Positions 39,432-49,675 of a stretch of 64,000 bases of DNA are shown in pieces. Below the pieces are notes generated by a model. That model was given only the letters and a program-made list of their open reading frames with translations, made no database searches and was not told the origin of the DNA. The translations under genes were made by a program, and so were the position numbers. Within the stretch, counting starts at the first letter, position 1. Every line of letters starts with the position of its first letter. The DNA comes from Amycolatopsis jejuensis (GTDB taxonomy: Bacteria; Actinomycetota; Actinomycetes; Mycobacteriales; Pseudonocardiaceae), in contig NZ_JNYZ01000014.1 in assembly GCF_000717335.1 (NCBI RefSeq), positions 135,383 to 199,382 on the forward strand. The letters run 5' to 3'.

Positions 39432-40714
39432 GCCTCGTGATCAAGGGCGCCCGCCCGTACGGCGAAGGTGAGCCGGTCGACATCCTGGTCGAGGACGGTG
39501 TCATCGCAGCGATCGGCGCAGTGCGCGTGCCCGAGGACGCCGACGTGCTCGACGCCGCCGGTCAGGTCCTGCTGCCCGGGTTCGTCGACCTGCACACGCA
39601 CCTGCGCGAGCCGGGCCGCGAGGACACCGAGACCATCGACACCGGATCCGCCGCAGCCGCGCTCGGCGGGTACACCGCGGTGTTCGCCATGGCCAACACC
39701 GATCCGGTGGCCGACAACGCGCTCGTCACCGACCACGTGTGGCGGCGCGGACAGGAGGTCGGGCTGGTCGACGTGCATCCGGTCGGCGCGGTCACGGTCG
39801 GGCTCAAGGGCGAGAAGCTCGCCGAACTCGGCACGATGGCCAAGGGCACCGCGGGGGTACGGGTGTTCTCCGACGACGGCGTGTGCGTCGCCGACCCGCT
39901 GCTGATGCGCCGTGCGCTGGAGTACTCCACGGCGCTCGACGCGGTGATCGCCCAGCATGCCGAGGAACCGCGGCTTACCGTCGGCGCGCAGGCGCACGAG
40001 GGGGAGCAGGCCACGCGGCTCGGGTACCCGGGCTGGCCGGCGTCGGCGGAGGAGTCGATCGTCGCGCGGGACTGCCTGCTGGCGCTGCACGCGAACGCGC
40101 GGCTGCACGTGTGTCACGTGTCCACCGCGGGCACGGTCGACGTGTTGCGCTGGGCGAAGGAGCGTGGCACGAAGGTGTCCGCCGAGGTCACGCCGCACCA
40201 CCTGCTGCTCACCGACGATCGGCTCGAGACCTACGACCCGGTCAACAAGGTCAACCCGCCGCTGCGCACCGGCGGCGACGCGGAGAAGCTGCGGGCCGCG
40301 CTGGCCGAGGGCGTCGTGGACTGCGTCGCCACCGACCACGCGCCGCACGCTCCGCAGGACAAGGACACCGAGTGGAGCGCGGCCCGGCCCGGCATGCTCG
40401 GGCTGCAGACGGCGCTGTCGGTGGTCGTTGAGACGATGGTCAAGCCCGGCCTGCTCGACTGGCGCGGCGTGGCCCGGGTGCTGAGCGAGCGGCCCGCCGA
40501 GATCGGGAACCTGGCTGAGCACGGCCGTCCGATCGAGGTCGGCGAGGCGGCGAACCTCGCGCTGGTCGACCCGGATGCCGAGTGGACCGTGCACGGCGCC
40601 GAGCTCGCGAGCATCGCGGCCAACACCCCGTACGAGGGAATGCGGCTGCCCGGCGTGGTGACGGCCACCGTGCTGCGCGGGCGGATCACCGCGCGCGAAG
40701 GGAAGATCTGCTGA
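39428..40714 (+). CDS. pyrC: Dihydroorotase
   Basis: 428 residues, long type I form. Zinc ligands are in [31 protein letters not shown] and [14 protein letters not shown]. Cyclises carbamoyl-aspartate to dihydroorotate. It overlaps pyrB by four bases and the PH-like gene by one. Confidence 0.95.
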   Translation: MSLVIKGARPYGEGEPVDILVEDGVIAAIGAVRVPEDADVLDAAGQVLLPGFVDLHTHLREPGREDTETIDTGSAAAALGGYTAVFAMANTDPVADNALVTDHVWRRGQEVGLVDVHPVGAVTVGLKGEKLAELGTMAKGTAGVRVFSDDGVCVADPLLMRRALEYSTALDAVIAQHAEEPRLTVGAQAHEGEQATRLGYPGWPASAEESIVARDCLLALHANARLHVCHVSTAGTVDVLRWAKERGTKVSAEVTPHHLLLTDDRLETYDPVNKVNPPLRTGGDAEKLRAALAEGVVDCVATDHAPHAPQDKDTEWSAARPGMLGLQTALSVVVETMVKPGLLDWRGVARVLSERPAEIGNLAEHGRPIEVGEAANLALVDPDAEWTVHGAELASIAANTPYEGMRLPGVVTATVLRGRITAREGKIC

Positions 40715-41217
40715 TGGACCGGCTCCTTCTCGTCCTCGGAATCGTCGTCTTCTTCCTGCTGTGCCTCTGGGGCATGTGGGTGGGCTGGCGGCGCAAGTCG
40801 CGGTCGCAGAGTGCCGTCGTGCCGCCGTTCCCGGAAATCCCGGCCGACCCCGGCGAGGTCCGGCTGGAGTCCACCGGCCTGTACCTGAGCACGACCTTCG
40901 CGGGCAACTGGCAGGACCGGATCGTCACGCGCGGCGCGGGTTTGCGTACCGGCGCGGTCTGGCGGCTGCACTCCGGCGGCATCGCGGTGGAACGCGGTGG
41001 CGCGCCGGACTTCTGGATCCCGCGCGCGTCCGTCACCGGCGTCCGCCGGGATTCGCGGATCGCCGGGAAGGTGATGGGCACCGACGCGCTGCTCGTGGTC
41101 ACCTGGCGGCTCGGTGACCTCGAACTGGACACCGGGTTCCGCGGCGACGACCTGGACGACTATCCACAGTGGATAGACAAGCTTACCGATCACGACATCA
41201 AGGGAGGTGCCCAGTGA
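40714..41217 (+). CDS. Membrane-anchored PH-like domain protein of the pyr operon (Rv1382 position)
   Basis: 167 residues: one N-terminal helix (LLLVLGIVVFFLLCLWGMWV), a basic patch (GWRRKSRSQS), then a beta-rich domain with WRLHSGGIAVERGGAPDFWI and GTDALLVVTWRLGD resembling bacterial PH domains. M. tuberculosis Rv1382 holds the same place between pyrC and carA. Function unknown; the tight coupling (ATG overlaps the pyrC stop, stop overlaps the carA start) implies co-expression with pyrimidine synthesis. Confidence 0.75.
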   Translation: MDRLLLVLGIVVFFLLCLWGMWVGWRRKSRSQSAVVPPFPEIPADPGEVRLESTGLYLSTTFAGNWQDRIVTRGAGLRTGAVWRLHSGGIAVERGGAPDFWIPRASVTGVRRDSRIAGKVMGTDALLVVTWRLGDLELDTGFRGDDLDDYPQWIDKLTDHDIKGGAQ

Positions 41218-42341
41218 GCACCGGCACGCGCGGCCCCGCCGCCCTGGTTCTCGAAGACGGCCGGGTGTTCCGCGGCGCGGCGTACGGCGCGCGCGGGCGC
41301 ACGCTCGGCGAGGCGGTGTTCTGCACCGGCATGACCGGGTACCAGGAGACGCTCACCGATCCGTCCTACCACCGGCAGATCGTGGTGCAGACCGCGCCGC
41401 AGATCGGCAACACCGGCTGGAACGACGAGGACGACGAATCGGCCCGGATCTGGGTTTCCGGTTACGTGGTCCGCGATCCCGCGCGCACGCCGTCGAACTG
41501 GCGGGCCACGCGGACGCTCGACGAGGAGCTGGTACGCCAGGGCGTCGTCGGGATTTCCGAGGTGGACACCCGCACCCTCACCCGGCACCTGCGCGAACAG
41601 GGCGCGATGCGAGCGGGCGTGTTCTCCGGCGACGCGCTGGGCAGTGACGAGCAGATGGTCGCCGAGGTGCTGGCCAGCCCGCCGATGAAGGGCGCGGACC
41701 TGGCGGGCGAGGTCTCCACGGACCAGCCGTACGTGGTTTCCGCGCAGGGCGAACGCCGGTTCCGCGTGGCCGCACTGGACCTTGGCATCAAGTCGAACAC
41801 CCCGAGGCTCATGACCCAGCGCGGGATCGAGGTGCACGTCCTGCCGAGCAGCACGAGCGCCGAAGACCTCCTGGCCCTGTCCCCGGACGGCGTGTTCCTG
41901 TCGAACGGCCCCGGCGACCCGGCGACCACCGCACACGCGACCGCGCTCACGAAAACGGTGCTGGAGCAACGGATCCCACTGTTCGGCATCTGCTTCGGCA
42001 ACCAGATCCTGGGCCGCGCACTGGGCCTGGGCACGTACAAGATGCGCTACGGCCACCGGGGCATCAACATCCCGGTGATCGACGTGGCCACCGGTCGCGT
42101 CGCGATCACGGCGCAGAACCACGGTTTCGCGCTGGAGGGTGAGCCGGGTCAGCGCTTCGATTCCCCTTACGGAGCCGCGCAAATCAGCCATTACTGCCCG
42201 AATGACGACACCGTGGAAGGTGTCCGCGCATTCGATGTACCGGCGTTTTCGGTGCAGTACCACCCTGAAGCGGCAGCCGGTCCCCACGACGCGGCACCGC
42301 TGTTCGATGAATTCGTTGAGTTGATGGAGAAAACCCGGTGA
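41214..42341 (+). CDS. carA: Carbamoyl-phosphate synthase small chain (glutaminase)
   Basis: 375 residues. Class I amidotransferase domain with the nucleophile Cys in LFGICFGNQILG and the His/Glu in VQYHPEAAAGP; N-terminal domain starts LVLEDGRVFRG. It feeds ammonia to CarB. GGGAGGTG precedes the GTG at 41214. Its stop overlaps the start of an unrelated ATPase gene instead of carB. Confidence 0.95.
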   Translation: MSTGTRGPAALVLEDGRVFRGAAYGARGRTLGEAVFCTGMTGYQETLTDPSYHRQIVVQTAPQIGNTGWNDEDDESARIWVSGYVVRDPARTPSNWRATRTLDEELVRQGVVGISEVDTRTLTRHLREQGAMRAGVFSGDALGSDEQMVAEVLASPPMKGADLAGEVSTDQPYVVSAQGERRFRVAALDLGIKSNTPRLMTQRGIEVHVLPSSTSAEDLLALSPDGVFLSNGPGDPATTAHATALTKTVLEQRIPLFGICFGNQILGRALGLGTYKMRYGHRGINIPVIDVATGRVAITAQNHGFALEGEPGQRFDSPYGAAQISHYCPNDDTVEGVRAFDVPAFSVQYHPEAAAGPHDAAPLFDEFVELMEKTR

Positions 42342-43537
42342 CGGCGATACTCGGCCGCGCGGGAATGCTGGTGCCGGCTCCTCGGATCACCCGGGTGCGC
42401 CTGGAGAACTATCAGGCGTTCCAGAGTGTCGAGTTCGACCCCGTCACTCCGCTCTGTGTTTTGCTGGGCCCGAACGGAAGCGGCAAGTCGACGGTCCTCG
42501 ATGCCCTGCGTTTCCTGAGTCAGGTCGTCACCGAGGGTCTGCCGGTGGCTGTCGATGCCAGGGGTGGCTTGAGTGAGATCCGCAGTCGCGACTCGTCCGG
42601 GCCTGTTCTGGTGGCTGTCGCCGCGGAGTTCGAAGGGGTCAGGTTCGATTACCGCGTGGCAGTCGACGAGCGGGACGACGGCTTGGTCTTCGCGGAGGAA
42701 ACCCTGGCTGCAGGGCCGGTCGGCGGCTCCATCCGGCCGGTCCTGGAATTCCATGGCGGCAGTGGTGCCGTGCACGGTGCCGCTGCCGAGCCGGAACAGG
42801 TTTCGCTGACGAGCCCGGACGTGTCCGCGGTCGCCGTGCTCGGTCAGCTGAGCGAGCACGAGGAGATCGCCGGCTTCCGCGAGTTCGTCAGCCGGTGGCA
42901 CCTGCTCAACCCCGATGCGGAGCGGATGCGGACCGGGTCCCGCGGAAAGGCCACCCGGCGGCTCTCGCGGGCAGGGGACAATCTGGGGCAGGTCGTCCAG
43001 TATCTGCAGGACGAGCAGCCGGAGACGATGGCGAAGATCATCGAGTCGCTTCGCCGCTACGTTCCCGGCCTCGAAACCGTTCAGCCGCAACGGTTGCCGG
43101 ACGGTCGCTACATCGTGCGGCTCAAGGACGTCAATTTCGCCGATCCGATCTACCCGGAAAACATCTCCGACGGCACCTTGAAGCTCCTGGCCCAGCTGGT
43201 TGCGCTCCGCGATGCCTTTCCGGTGCTTCTTCTGGAAGAGCCGGAAAATCAGGTGCACCCGAGGCTGCCGTACCTGCTGGCCGAAGACATCCGGTCGGCG
43301 ACAGAGCACGCACAGGTCGTGGTCGCGACGCATTCGCCCTACTTCGTCGACGCGCTGCGGCCCGACGAGGTGTGGATGCTGTTCCGCAACGACAACGGGC
43401 GGGCCGAAGCCAAGCGTGCAGCGGACTTGCCTCGCCTGATGGCGATGGTCGAAGCAGGTGGTGCGCTCGGTGACCTGTGGACCGAAGGCTACTTCGGGCT
43501 CGGCGACCCGCTCACGAGATCAGGGCGTCCGACGTGA
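42338..43537 (+). CDS. AAA (RecF/OLD-like) ATPase inserted between carA and carB
   Basis: 399 residues, ABC-type ATPase head. ITRVRLENYQAFQSVEF and Walker A LLGPNGSGKST at the N-terminus, an internal helical region, then the signature-like ENISDGTLKLLAQLVAL, Walker B VLLLEEPENQVHP, and the H-loop VVVATHSPYFVDALRPDEV. There is no fused TOPRIM nuclease, unlike full OLD proteins; the next gene supplies a TOPRIM-like protein. GTG at 42338 overlaps carA by four bases; an ATG at 42365 is an alternative. No role in carbamoyl-phosphate synthesis is known for such proteins. I infer a defence or toxin-type ATPase sensor. Confidence 0.85.
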   Translation: MTAILGRAGMLVPAPRITRVRLENYQAFQSVEFDPVTPLCVLLGPNGSGKSTVLDALRFLSQVVTEGLPVAVDARGGLSEIRSRDSSGPVLVAVAAEFEGVRFDYRVAVDERDDGLVFAEETLAAGPVGGSIRPVLEFHGGSGAVHGAAAEPEQVSLTSPDVSAVAVLGQLSEHEEIAGFREFVSRWHLLNPDAERMRTGSRGKATRRLSRAGDNLGQVVQYLQDEQPETMAKIIESLRRYVPGLETVQPQRLPDGRYIVRLKDVNFADPIYPENISDGTLKLLAQLVALRDAFPVLLLEEPENQVHPRLPYLLAEDIRSATEHAQVVVATHSPYFVDALRPDEVWMLFRNDNGRAEAKRAADLPRLMAMVEAGGALGDLWTEGYFGLGDPLTRSGRPT

Positions 43538-44163
43538 TCGAGCAGCCGATCACCCTGGAGATTCTGGTCGAGGAGCAGTCGGCCAAGACCGCGCTGGAGA
43601 TCCTGGTGCCGAAGATCGTGCCGGGACTGCGGCCCGACATCTTCGAGTTCCGGGGCAAGGACACCTTGCTCAGGCAGCTGCCGCGTCGGCTGGCCGGGTA
43701 CGCGGCGCGGGCGAGATGGGAATCGGTAAAGGTCGTCGTGCTCGTCGACCGGGACAACCAGGATTGTGCTGCCCTCAAGGAGGAGCTCGAGGGCATGGCC
43801 AAGGCCGCCGGAGTGCCGACCCGGGCAAGCGCGCCGACCGGTTTCACCCTGCTGAACCGGATCGTCGTGGAGGAGCTGGAGGCCTGGTTTCTCGGTGATG
43901 TACCTGCTTTGCGGGCGGCCTACCCCCGTGTCCCGCCGGGCCTCGCCCGGCAGGAGGCATTTCGTGATCCCGACGATGTTTCCGGTGGTACCTGGCAGGC
44001 GTTGGAGCGGGTGCTCATCAAGCACGGCTACCACCGGCCCCGGCTGCAGAAGGTGCTGGCCGCCACCGACATCGCACCGCACATGGATGTCGAGAACAAT
44101 CGCTCCCCGAGTTTCCGGGCTTTCCGTGATGGAATCCGGCGCCTGGTGAAAGAAGGAAACTGA
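43534..44163 (+). CDS. DUF4276-family, TOPRIM-like protein, partner of the ATPase
   Basis: 209 residues. It starts [19 protein letters not shown], where the Glu fits the TOPRIM acidic position, followed by [13 protein letters not shown] (the DxD position) and [17 protein letters not shown], the usual DUF4276 signature. TOPRIM folds bind metal and cut or join nucleic acid; nuclease activity here is inference. GTG overlaps the ATPase stop by four bases, and its TGA shares a base with the carB ATG. The two proteins probably form a complex. Confidence 0.8.
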   Translation: MIEQPITLEILVEEQSAKTALEILVPKIVPGLRPDIFEFRGKDTLLRQLPRRLAGYAARARWESVKVVVLVDRDNQDCAALKEELEGMAKAAGVPTRASAPTGFTLLNRIVVEELEAWFLGDVPALRAAYPRVPPGLARQEAFRDPDDVSGGTWQALERVLIKHGYHRPRLQKVLAATDIAPHMDVENNRSPSFRAFRDGIRRLVKEGN

Positions 44164-47100
44164 TGCCGAAGAGGACGGACATCCAGCACGTGCTGGTGAT
44201 CGGCTCCGGGCCGATCGTGATCGGGCAGGCGGCCGAGTTCGATTACTCCGGGACCCAGGCCTGCCGGGTCCTGCGGAGTGAAGGGCTGCGGGTCAGCCTG
44301 GTCAACTCGAATCCCGCGACCATCATGACCGACCCCGAGTTCGCGGACGCCACCTACATCGAGCCGGTCACCCCCGACTTCGTCGAGAAGGTCATCGCGG
44401 CCGAACGGCCGGACGCGCTGCTCGCCACGCTCGGCGGGCAGACTGCGCTCAACTGTGCGGTCGCGCTGCACGAGCGCGGGGTGCTGGAGAAGTACGGTGT
44501 CGAGCTGATCGGGGCGGACATCGACGCCATCCAGCGGGGGGAGGACCGGCAGAAGTTCAAGGACATCGTGCGCACCATCGGGGCCGAGGTGCCGCGCAGC
44601 CGCGTCTGTCACGACATGGCCGAGGTCCGTGCGACCGTCGCCGACCTGGGGCTGCCGGTGGTCATCCGGCCGTCGTTCACCATGGGCGGGCTCGGGTCCG
44701 GCTTGGCGTACACCGGCGAGGACCTGGAGCGGCTCGCGTCCACCGGGCTTGCCGAGTCGCCGGTCACCGAGGTGCTCATCGAGGAGAGCGTGCTCGGCTG
44801 GAAGGAGTACGAGCTCGAGCTGATGCGCGACAAGCACGACAACGTGGTGGTCGTGTGCTCGATCGAGAATGTCGACGCGATGGGCGTGCACACCGGCGAT
44901 TCCGTCACCGTCGCGCCCACGATGACCCTCACCGACCGCGAGTACCAGGTGATGCGCGACGTCGGCATCGCCGTGCTGCGCGAGGTCGGCGTGGACACCG
45001 GCGGCTGCAACATCCAGTTCGCGATCAACCCGCGCGACGGCCGGATGGTCGTCATCGAGATGAACCCGCGCGTGTCGCGCAGCAGTGCGCTCGCGTCGAA
45101 GGCCACCGGGTTCCCGATCGCCAAGATCGCCGCGAAGCTCGCCATCGGGTACACGCTCGACGAGATCCGCAACGACATCACCGGCGAGACCCCCGCGGCC
45201 TTCGAACCGACACTCGACTACGTCGTGGTCAAGGTGCCGCGGTTCGCCTTCGAGAAGTTCCCCGGTGCGGACCCGACGCTCACCACCACGATGAAATCCG
45301 TCGGCGAGGCGATGTCGTTCGGCCGCAGTTTCCCGGAAGCGCTCGGCAAAGCGATGCGCTCGATCGAGACGAAGGCCACCGGGTTCTGGACGCTGCCGGA
45401 CCCCGAGGGCGTCACGCTGGAGTCCACTTTGGACGCTCTGCGCGTGCCACACGAGGGTCGGCTGTACGAGGTCGAACGGGCGCTGCGGCTCGGCGCGAGT
45501 GTCGAGCAGGTGCACGAGGCGTCCGGGATCGACCCGTGGTTCATCGACCAGATTGCGCTGATCGGGGAGGTCGGCGCGGAGGTGCGCGACGCCCCGGTGC
45601 TCGACGGCGACCTGCTTCGCCGCGCCAAGCGCACGGGCCTGTCCGACCGGCAGGTCGCCGCCCTGCGTCCGGAATTGGCCGGGGAGGACGGCGTCCGCGC
45701 GCTACGGCACCGGCTCGGCGTGCGGCCGGTGTTCAAGACCGTCGACACCTGCGCCGCGGAATTCGCCGCGAAGACGCCGTACCACTACTCGGCTTACGAG
45801 ACCGATCCTGCGGCCACGTCGGAGGTCGCCGTGCAGGGCGACAAGCCGAAGGTGCTCATCCTCGGCTCCGGGCCGAACCGGATCGGGCAGGGCATCGAGT
45901 TCGACTACTCCTGTGTGCACGCGGCGATCGCGTTGCGGGAGGCCGGGTTCGAGGCCGTGATGGTCAACTGCAACCCGGAAACCGTGTCCACCGACTACGA
46001 CACCTCCGACCGGCTGTACTTCGAGCCGCTGTCCTTCGAGGACGTGCTGGAGGTAGTACACGCGGAACAGCAGTCGGGCACCGTCGCGGGAGTCATCGTG
46101 CAGCTGGGCGGCCAGACACCGCTCGGCCTCGCACAGCGGCTGGCCGACGCCGGGGTCCCGGTGGTCGGGACACCGCCGGAGGCAATCCACCTGGCCGAGG
46201 ACCGCGGCGCGTTCGGCGAGGTGCTCACCGGCGCCGGGCTGCCCGCGCCCCGCTACGGCACCGCGACGTCCTTCGCGGGCGCCAAGCGGATCGCCGACGA
46301 GATCGGGTACCCGGTGCTGGTGCGGCCGTCGTACGTGCTCGGCGGGCGCGGGATGGAGATCGTCTACGACGAGGAGACGCTGGCCGGGTACATCCGCCGC
46401 GCCACCGAGGTCACGCCGGAGCATCCGGTGCTGGTCGACCGTTTCCTCGACGACGCAATCGAAATCGACGTCGACGCGCTCTTCGACGGCGAAGACCTGT
46501 ACCTCGGCGGCGTGATGGAGCACATCGAGGAAGCCGGGATCCACTCCGGTGACTCGTCGTGCGCACTGCCGCCGATCACCCTCGGTGCACAGGATCTCGA
46601 AGCGGTTCGCCGGTCCACCGAAGCGATTGCGCGCGGCGTCGGTGTGCGCGGGCTGTTGAACGTGCAGTACGCGCTCAAGGACGACGTGCTGTACGTGCTG
46701 GAGGCGAACCCGCGGGCCTCGCGCACCGTGCCGTTCGTTTCGAAGGCCACCGCGGTACCGCTGGCGAAGGCGGCGGCGCTGATCATGACGGGCTCGTCGA
46801 TCAAGGACCTGCGTGCGTCCGGCGTACTGCCCGCGGAGGGCGACGGCGGCCGGATGCCGTCCGATTCGCCGGTTGCGGTGAAGGAAGCCGTGCTGCCGTT
46901 CCACCGCTTCCGCACTCCGGAAGGCCACGGCGTCGACTCGCTGCTCGGGCCGGAGATGAAGTCCACCGGCGAGGTGATGGGCGTCGACGTGTCCTTCGGG
47001 AAGGCGTTCGCGAAGTCGCAAAGCGGTGCGTACGGTTCGCTGCCGACCTCGGGCCGCGTGTTCGTCTCGGTGGCCAACCGCGACAAGCGGTCGATGGTGT

Positions 47101-47480
47101 TCCCGGTGAAGCGGCTGGCGGACCTCGGGTTCGACATCCTCGCCACCGCGGGCACCGCGGAAGTGCTGCGGCGCAACGGGGTCGCCTGTTCGGTGGTGCG
47201 CAAGCACTCCGAGCCGGACCCGGGTACCGGCGAGCGGAACATCGTGGACGTCATCCTCGACGGTGACGTGAACATGGTCATCAACACGCCGTACGGCAAC
47301 AGCGGTCCGCGCGTGGACGGCTACGAGATCCGTACCGCGGCGGTGTCGCGGGACATCCCGTGCGTCACCACAGTGCAGGGCGCTGCGGCGGCCGTACACG
47401 GCATCGAAGCGCTCATACGCGGAGACATCGGCGTACGCAGCCTTCAGGACCTTCAGGCCGCGCTTAAGGCGACGTCGTGA
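44163..47480 (+). CDS. carB: Carbamoyl-phosphate synthase large chain
   Basis: 1105 residues, full length: two ATP-grasp halves (each with GSGP...RIGQ or IVIGQ near its start and [13 protein letters not shown] at its metal site), the oligomerisation region, and the C-terminal allosteric MGS domain ([21 protein letters not shown]). It starts on the stop of the DUF4276 gene, so its translation may now depend on the inserted cassette. GTGA overlap with pyrF. Confidence 0.96.
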   Translation: MPKRTDIQHVLVIGSGPIVIGQAAEFDYSGTQACRVLRSEGLRVSLVNSNPATIMTDPEFADATYIEPVTPDFVEKVIAAERPDALLATLGGQTALNCAVALHERGVLEKYGVELIGADIDAIQRGEDRQKFKDIVRTIGAEVPRSRVCHDMAEVRATVADLGLPVVIRPSFTMGGLGSGLAYTGEDLERLASTGLAESPVTEVLIEESVLGWKEYELELMRDKHDNVVVVCSIENVDAMGVHTGDSVTVAPTMTLTDREYQVMRDVGIAVLREVGVDTGGCNIQFAINPRDGRMVVIEMNPRVSRSSALASKATGFPIAKIAAKLAIGYTLDEIRNDITGETPAAFEPTLDYVVVKVPRFAFEKFPGADPTLTTTMKSVGEAMSFGRSFPEALGKAMRSIETKATGFWTLPDPEGVTLESTLDALRVPHEGRLYEVERALRLGASVEQVHEASGIDPWFIDQIALIGEVGAEVRDAPVLDGDLLRRAKRTGLSDRQVAALRPELAGEDGVRALRHRLGVRPVFKTVDTCAAEFAAKTPYHYSAYETDPAATSEVAVQGDKPKVLILGSGPNRIGQGIEFDYSCVHAAIALREAGFEAVMVNCNPETVSTDYDTSDRLYFEPLSFEDVLEVVHAEQQSGTVAGVIVQLGGQTPLGLAQRLADAGVPVVGTPPEAIHLAEDRGAFGEVLTGAGLPAPRYGTATSFAGAKRIADEIGYPVLVRPSYVLGGRGMEIVYDEETLAGYIRRATEVTPEHPVLVDRFLDDAIEIDVDALFDGEDLYLGGVMEHIEEAGIHSGDSSCALPPITLGAQDLEAVRRSTEAIARGVGVRGLLNVQYALKDDVLYVLEANPRASRTVPFVSKATAVPLAKAAALIMTGSSIKDLRASGVLPAEGDGGRMPSDSPVAVKEAVLPFHRFRTPEGHGVDSLLGPEMKSTGEVMGVDVSFGKAFAKSQSGAYGSLPTSGRVFVSVANRDKRSMVFPVKRLADLGFDILATAGTAEVLRRNGVACSVVRKHSEPDPGTGERNIVDVILDGDVNMVINTPYGNSGPRVDGYEIRTAAVSRDIPCVTTVQGAAAAVHGIEALIRGDIGVRSLQDLQAALKATS

Positions 47481-48319
47481 CCGCGCGGTTCGGAGCCCGG
47501 CTGGCCGAGGCAGTGGCCGCTCGGGGACCGCTGTGCGCCGGGATCGACCCGCATCCGGGTCTGATCGAGGCGTGGGGCCTGCCGGTGGATGCGAGCGGTC
47601 TCGAACGCTTCGCGCTCAGCGCCGCGGAGACGCTGGGCGCGGTGGCGTCGATCGTGAAGCCGCAGTCGGCGTTCTTCGAGGCCTTCGGGTCGGCCGGGGT
47701 CGCGGTGCTCGAACGCGTCGTCGACGTCGCGCACGACGCCGGCGCGCTCGTCCTGCTGGACGTGAAGCGTGGCGACATCGGCTCCACCATGGCGGCGTAC
47801 ACGGCGGCGTACGTGGCTGAGAAGGCCGCCATCACCGCCGACGCGGCCACAGTGTCGCCGTACCTCGGCTTCGGCGCTCTCGACGAAGCAGTGGCGGCGG
47901 CGCGCGAAGCAGGTAACGGGCTCTTCGTCCTCGCGCGCACGTCCAACCCGGAGGCGCACGCGTTGCAGAGCGCGCGCCTCGAAGACGGCCGTACGGTCGC
48001 TCAGGGCGTCGTGGACGCCGCTGCGGCGCACAACGCAGGGGCTGAGCCGTACGGCGACGTAGGTGTGGTCGTAGGGGCAACTGTGGCTCCTGGGGAACTG
48101 GACCTGTCCCAGCTCAACGGACCGGTCCTCGCGCCCGGTTTCGGGGCACAGGGGGCAACCGCGGCGGACTTGCGGGCACTGTTCGGGACCGGCCTTCCCG
48201 GGCTGCTTCCGGCGTCTTCGCGCGACCTGCTGCGCCATGGCCCGGACGCCGCCGCACTGCGCCGGGCGGCCGAAGAGGTGAGCGCCCGGTTGGCGGGATC
48301 GGCCGGATCCGGCCAATAG
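47477..48319 (+). CDS. pyrF: Orotidine 5'-phosphate decarboxylase, long type
   Basis: 280 residues. The catalytic Lys/Asp motif [13 protein letters not shown], substrate region GIDPHPGL, and the C-terminal [11 protein letters not shown] are those of the actinobacterial/type 2 enzyme. It makes UMP and ends the operon. pyrD and pyrE are not in the window. Confidence 0.94.
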   Translation: MTARFGARLAEAVAARGPLCAGIDPHPGLIEAWGLPVDASGLERFALSAAETLGAVASIVKPQSAFFEAFGSAGVAVLERVVDVAHDAGALVLLDVKRGDIGSTMAAYTAAYVAEKAAITADAATVSPYLGFGALDEAVAAAREAGNGLFVLARTSNPEAHALQSARLEDGRTVAQGVVDAAAAHNAGAEPYGDVGVVVGATVAPGELDLSQLNGPVLAPGFGAQGATAADLRALFGTGLPGLLPASSRDLLRHGPDAAALRRAAEEVSARLAGSAGSGQ

Positions 48320-48426
48320 CAGGCCCCGGAATCGCGCTCCACCAGCCACCCCCGCATTGTGGCCCCTGCTCAGGGGTGGGTACCGTCGCGTCACCCACCC
48401 AGATGTGAGAACTACCGGAGGAAAAC

Positions 48427-48744
48427 GTGGCACTTCCCCAGCTGACAGAGGAACAGCGCGCTGCGGCGCTGGAGAAGGCCGCCGCCGCCCGCCGCATCCG
48501 TGCTGAGCTGAAGGAGCGGCTGAAGCGGGGCGGTACCACTCTGGTCGACGTGCTGAAGCAGGCCGAGGAGAACGAGGTCCTCGGCAAGATGAAGGTCTCG
48601 GCCCTGCTCGAGGCGCTCCCCGGCGTCGGCAAGGTGCGTGCCCAGCAGACGATGGAACGACTGGAGATCGCCCCCAGCCGCAGGCTCCGCGGACTCGGTG
48701 ACCGGCAGCGCAAGGCGCTGCTCGCCGAGTTCAGCGGCGAGTGA
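48427..48744 (+). CDS. mihF: Actinobacterial integration host factor
   Basis: 105 residues. It starts [18 protein letters not shown] and has the helix-two-turn-helix DNA-binding part [21 protein letters not shown] nucleoid protein essential in mycobacteria and needed for mycobacteriophage L5 integration. The GTG is preceded by CCGGAGGA. It overlaps gmk by four bases. Confidence 0.95.
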   Translation: MALPQLTEEQRAAALEKAAAARRIRAELKERLKRGGTTLVDVLKQAEENEVLGKMKVSALLEALPGVGKVRAQQTMERLEIAPSRRLRGLGDRQRKALLAEFSGE

Positions 48745-49409
48745 GCGGCGTCGGTCAGGACTACCCGGTGACCCGGGGCACCGACCGCGACGGTGAGCCG
48801 GCGGCGGGAGAACTCTCCCGCCCCCGGCTCACCGTCGTCTCGGGCCCGTCCGGAGTCGGGAAGTCGAGTGTGGTGGGACAGCTGCGCCGGCTCGAGCCGA
48901 ACGTGTACTTCAGCGTTTCGGTGACGACCCGGGCGCCGCGGCCGGGCGAGGTCGACGGGAGCCACTACCACTTCGTGGACCCCGCCGAGTTCGACCGGAT
49001 GGTGGCCGAGAACCGGCTGCTGGAATGGGCCGAGTTCGCCGGGAACCGCTACGGGACGCCCCGCGAGCCGGTGGAACGGGCGCTGGCGGACGGCCGCCCG
49101 GCGGTGCTGGAGATCGAACTGCAGGGCGCCCGGCAGGTCCGGGCCGCGATGCCGGACGCCCGGCTCGTGATGCTGATGCCGCCGTCGTGGGACGAGCTGG
49201 TCGGCAGGCTCACCGGGCGCGGCACCGAAAGCGAGACCGCGGTGGCGGCCCGGCTGGCGCAGGCCGAACAGGAGCTGGCCGCGGCCGGGGAGTTCGACGT
49301 GCGGCTCGTGAACGCCGACGTCGAGGTCGCCGCGCGGCGGTTGCTAGACTTGGTGACCGGCGGTGGCATCTCCGCCGATCGATGTGACGATACGGAGCAG
49401 CACGAGTGA
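48741..49409 (+). CDS. gmk: Guanylate kinase
   Basis: 222 residues. P-loop [17 protein letters not shown]-binding [12 protein letters not shown] and HYHFV, lid RGTESE. It phosphorylates GMP/dGMP. The ~30-residue extension before the P-loop contains, at DNA level, a 48-nt near-perfect palindrome. GTGA overlaps at both ends (mihF and rpoZ). Confidence 0.94.
   Translation: MSGVGQDYPVTRGTDRDGEPAAGELSRPRLTVVSGPSGVGKSSVVGQLRRLEPNVYFSVSVTTRAPRPGEVDGSHYHFVDPAEFDRMVAENRLLEWAEFAGNRYGTPREPVERALADGRPAVLEIELQGARQVRAAMPDARLVMLMPPSWDELVGRLTGRGTESETAVAARLAQAEQELAAAGEFDVRLVNADVEVAARRLLDLVTGGGISADRCDDTEQHE
48789..48836. repeat. Inverted repeat inside the gmk coding start
   Basis: Two 23-nt arms (48789-48811 and 48814-48836) with one mismatch and a 2-nt spacer. 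It encodes [16 protein letters not shown] just before the P-loop. In mRNA it would form a very stable hairpin 48 nt into the gene and could slow translation, or it may be a palindrome that has inserted in frame. Confidence 0.75.
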
Positions 49410-49675
49410 CTGTGCAACAGGCGACGCTGGAAGAGCTCGAAGGCATCACCAACCCGCCGATCGACGACCTGCTCGAAAAGGTCTCCTCGAAGTATGCGCT
49501 GGTGATCTACTCGGCCAAGCGGGCCCGGCAGATCAACGACTACTACGCGCAGCTCGGCGAGGGCCTGCTGGAGTACGTCGGACCGCTGGTGGAGCCCGGC
49601 CCCCGCGAGAAGCCGCTGTCGATCGCGCTGCGCGAGATCCACGGCGGGCTGCTCGAGCACACCGAGGGTGAGTGA
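49406..49675 (+). CDS. rpoZ: RNA polymerase omega subunit
   Basis: 89 residues. [20 protein letters not shown] followed by [20 protein letters not shown] is the conserved omega core that clamps the beta' C-terminus. GTGA overlap with gmk and 8-base overlap with coaBC. Confidence 0.94.
   Translation: MTVQQATLEELEGITNPPIDDLLEKVSSKYALVIYSAKRARQINDYYAQLGEGLLEYVGPLVEPGPREKPLSIALREIHGGLLEHTEGE

Noticed and set aside
42338..44163. Naming the cassette as Gabija, Septu or Menshen
   Set aside because: Gabija fuses the TOPRIM to the ATPase and has a UvrD-like partner, Septu uses an HNH partner, and I cannot verify the subunit make-up of Menshen without a search.
48363..48376. CCCCTG-CT-CAGGGG hairpin between pyrF and mihF as a terminator
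   Set aside because: The stem is only six pairs with a two-base loop and no T run; too weak to call.
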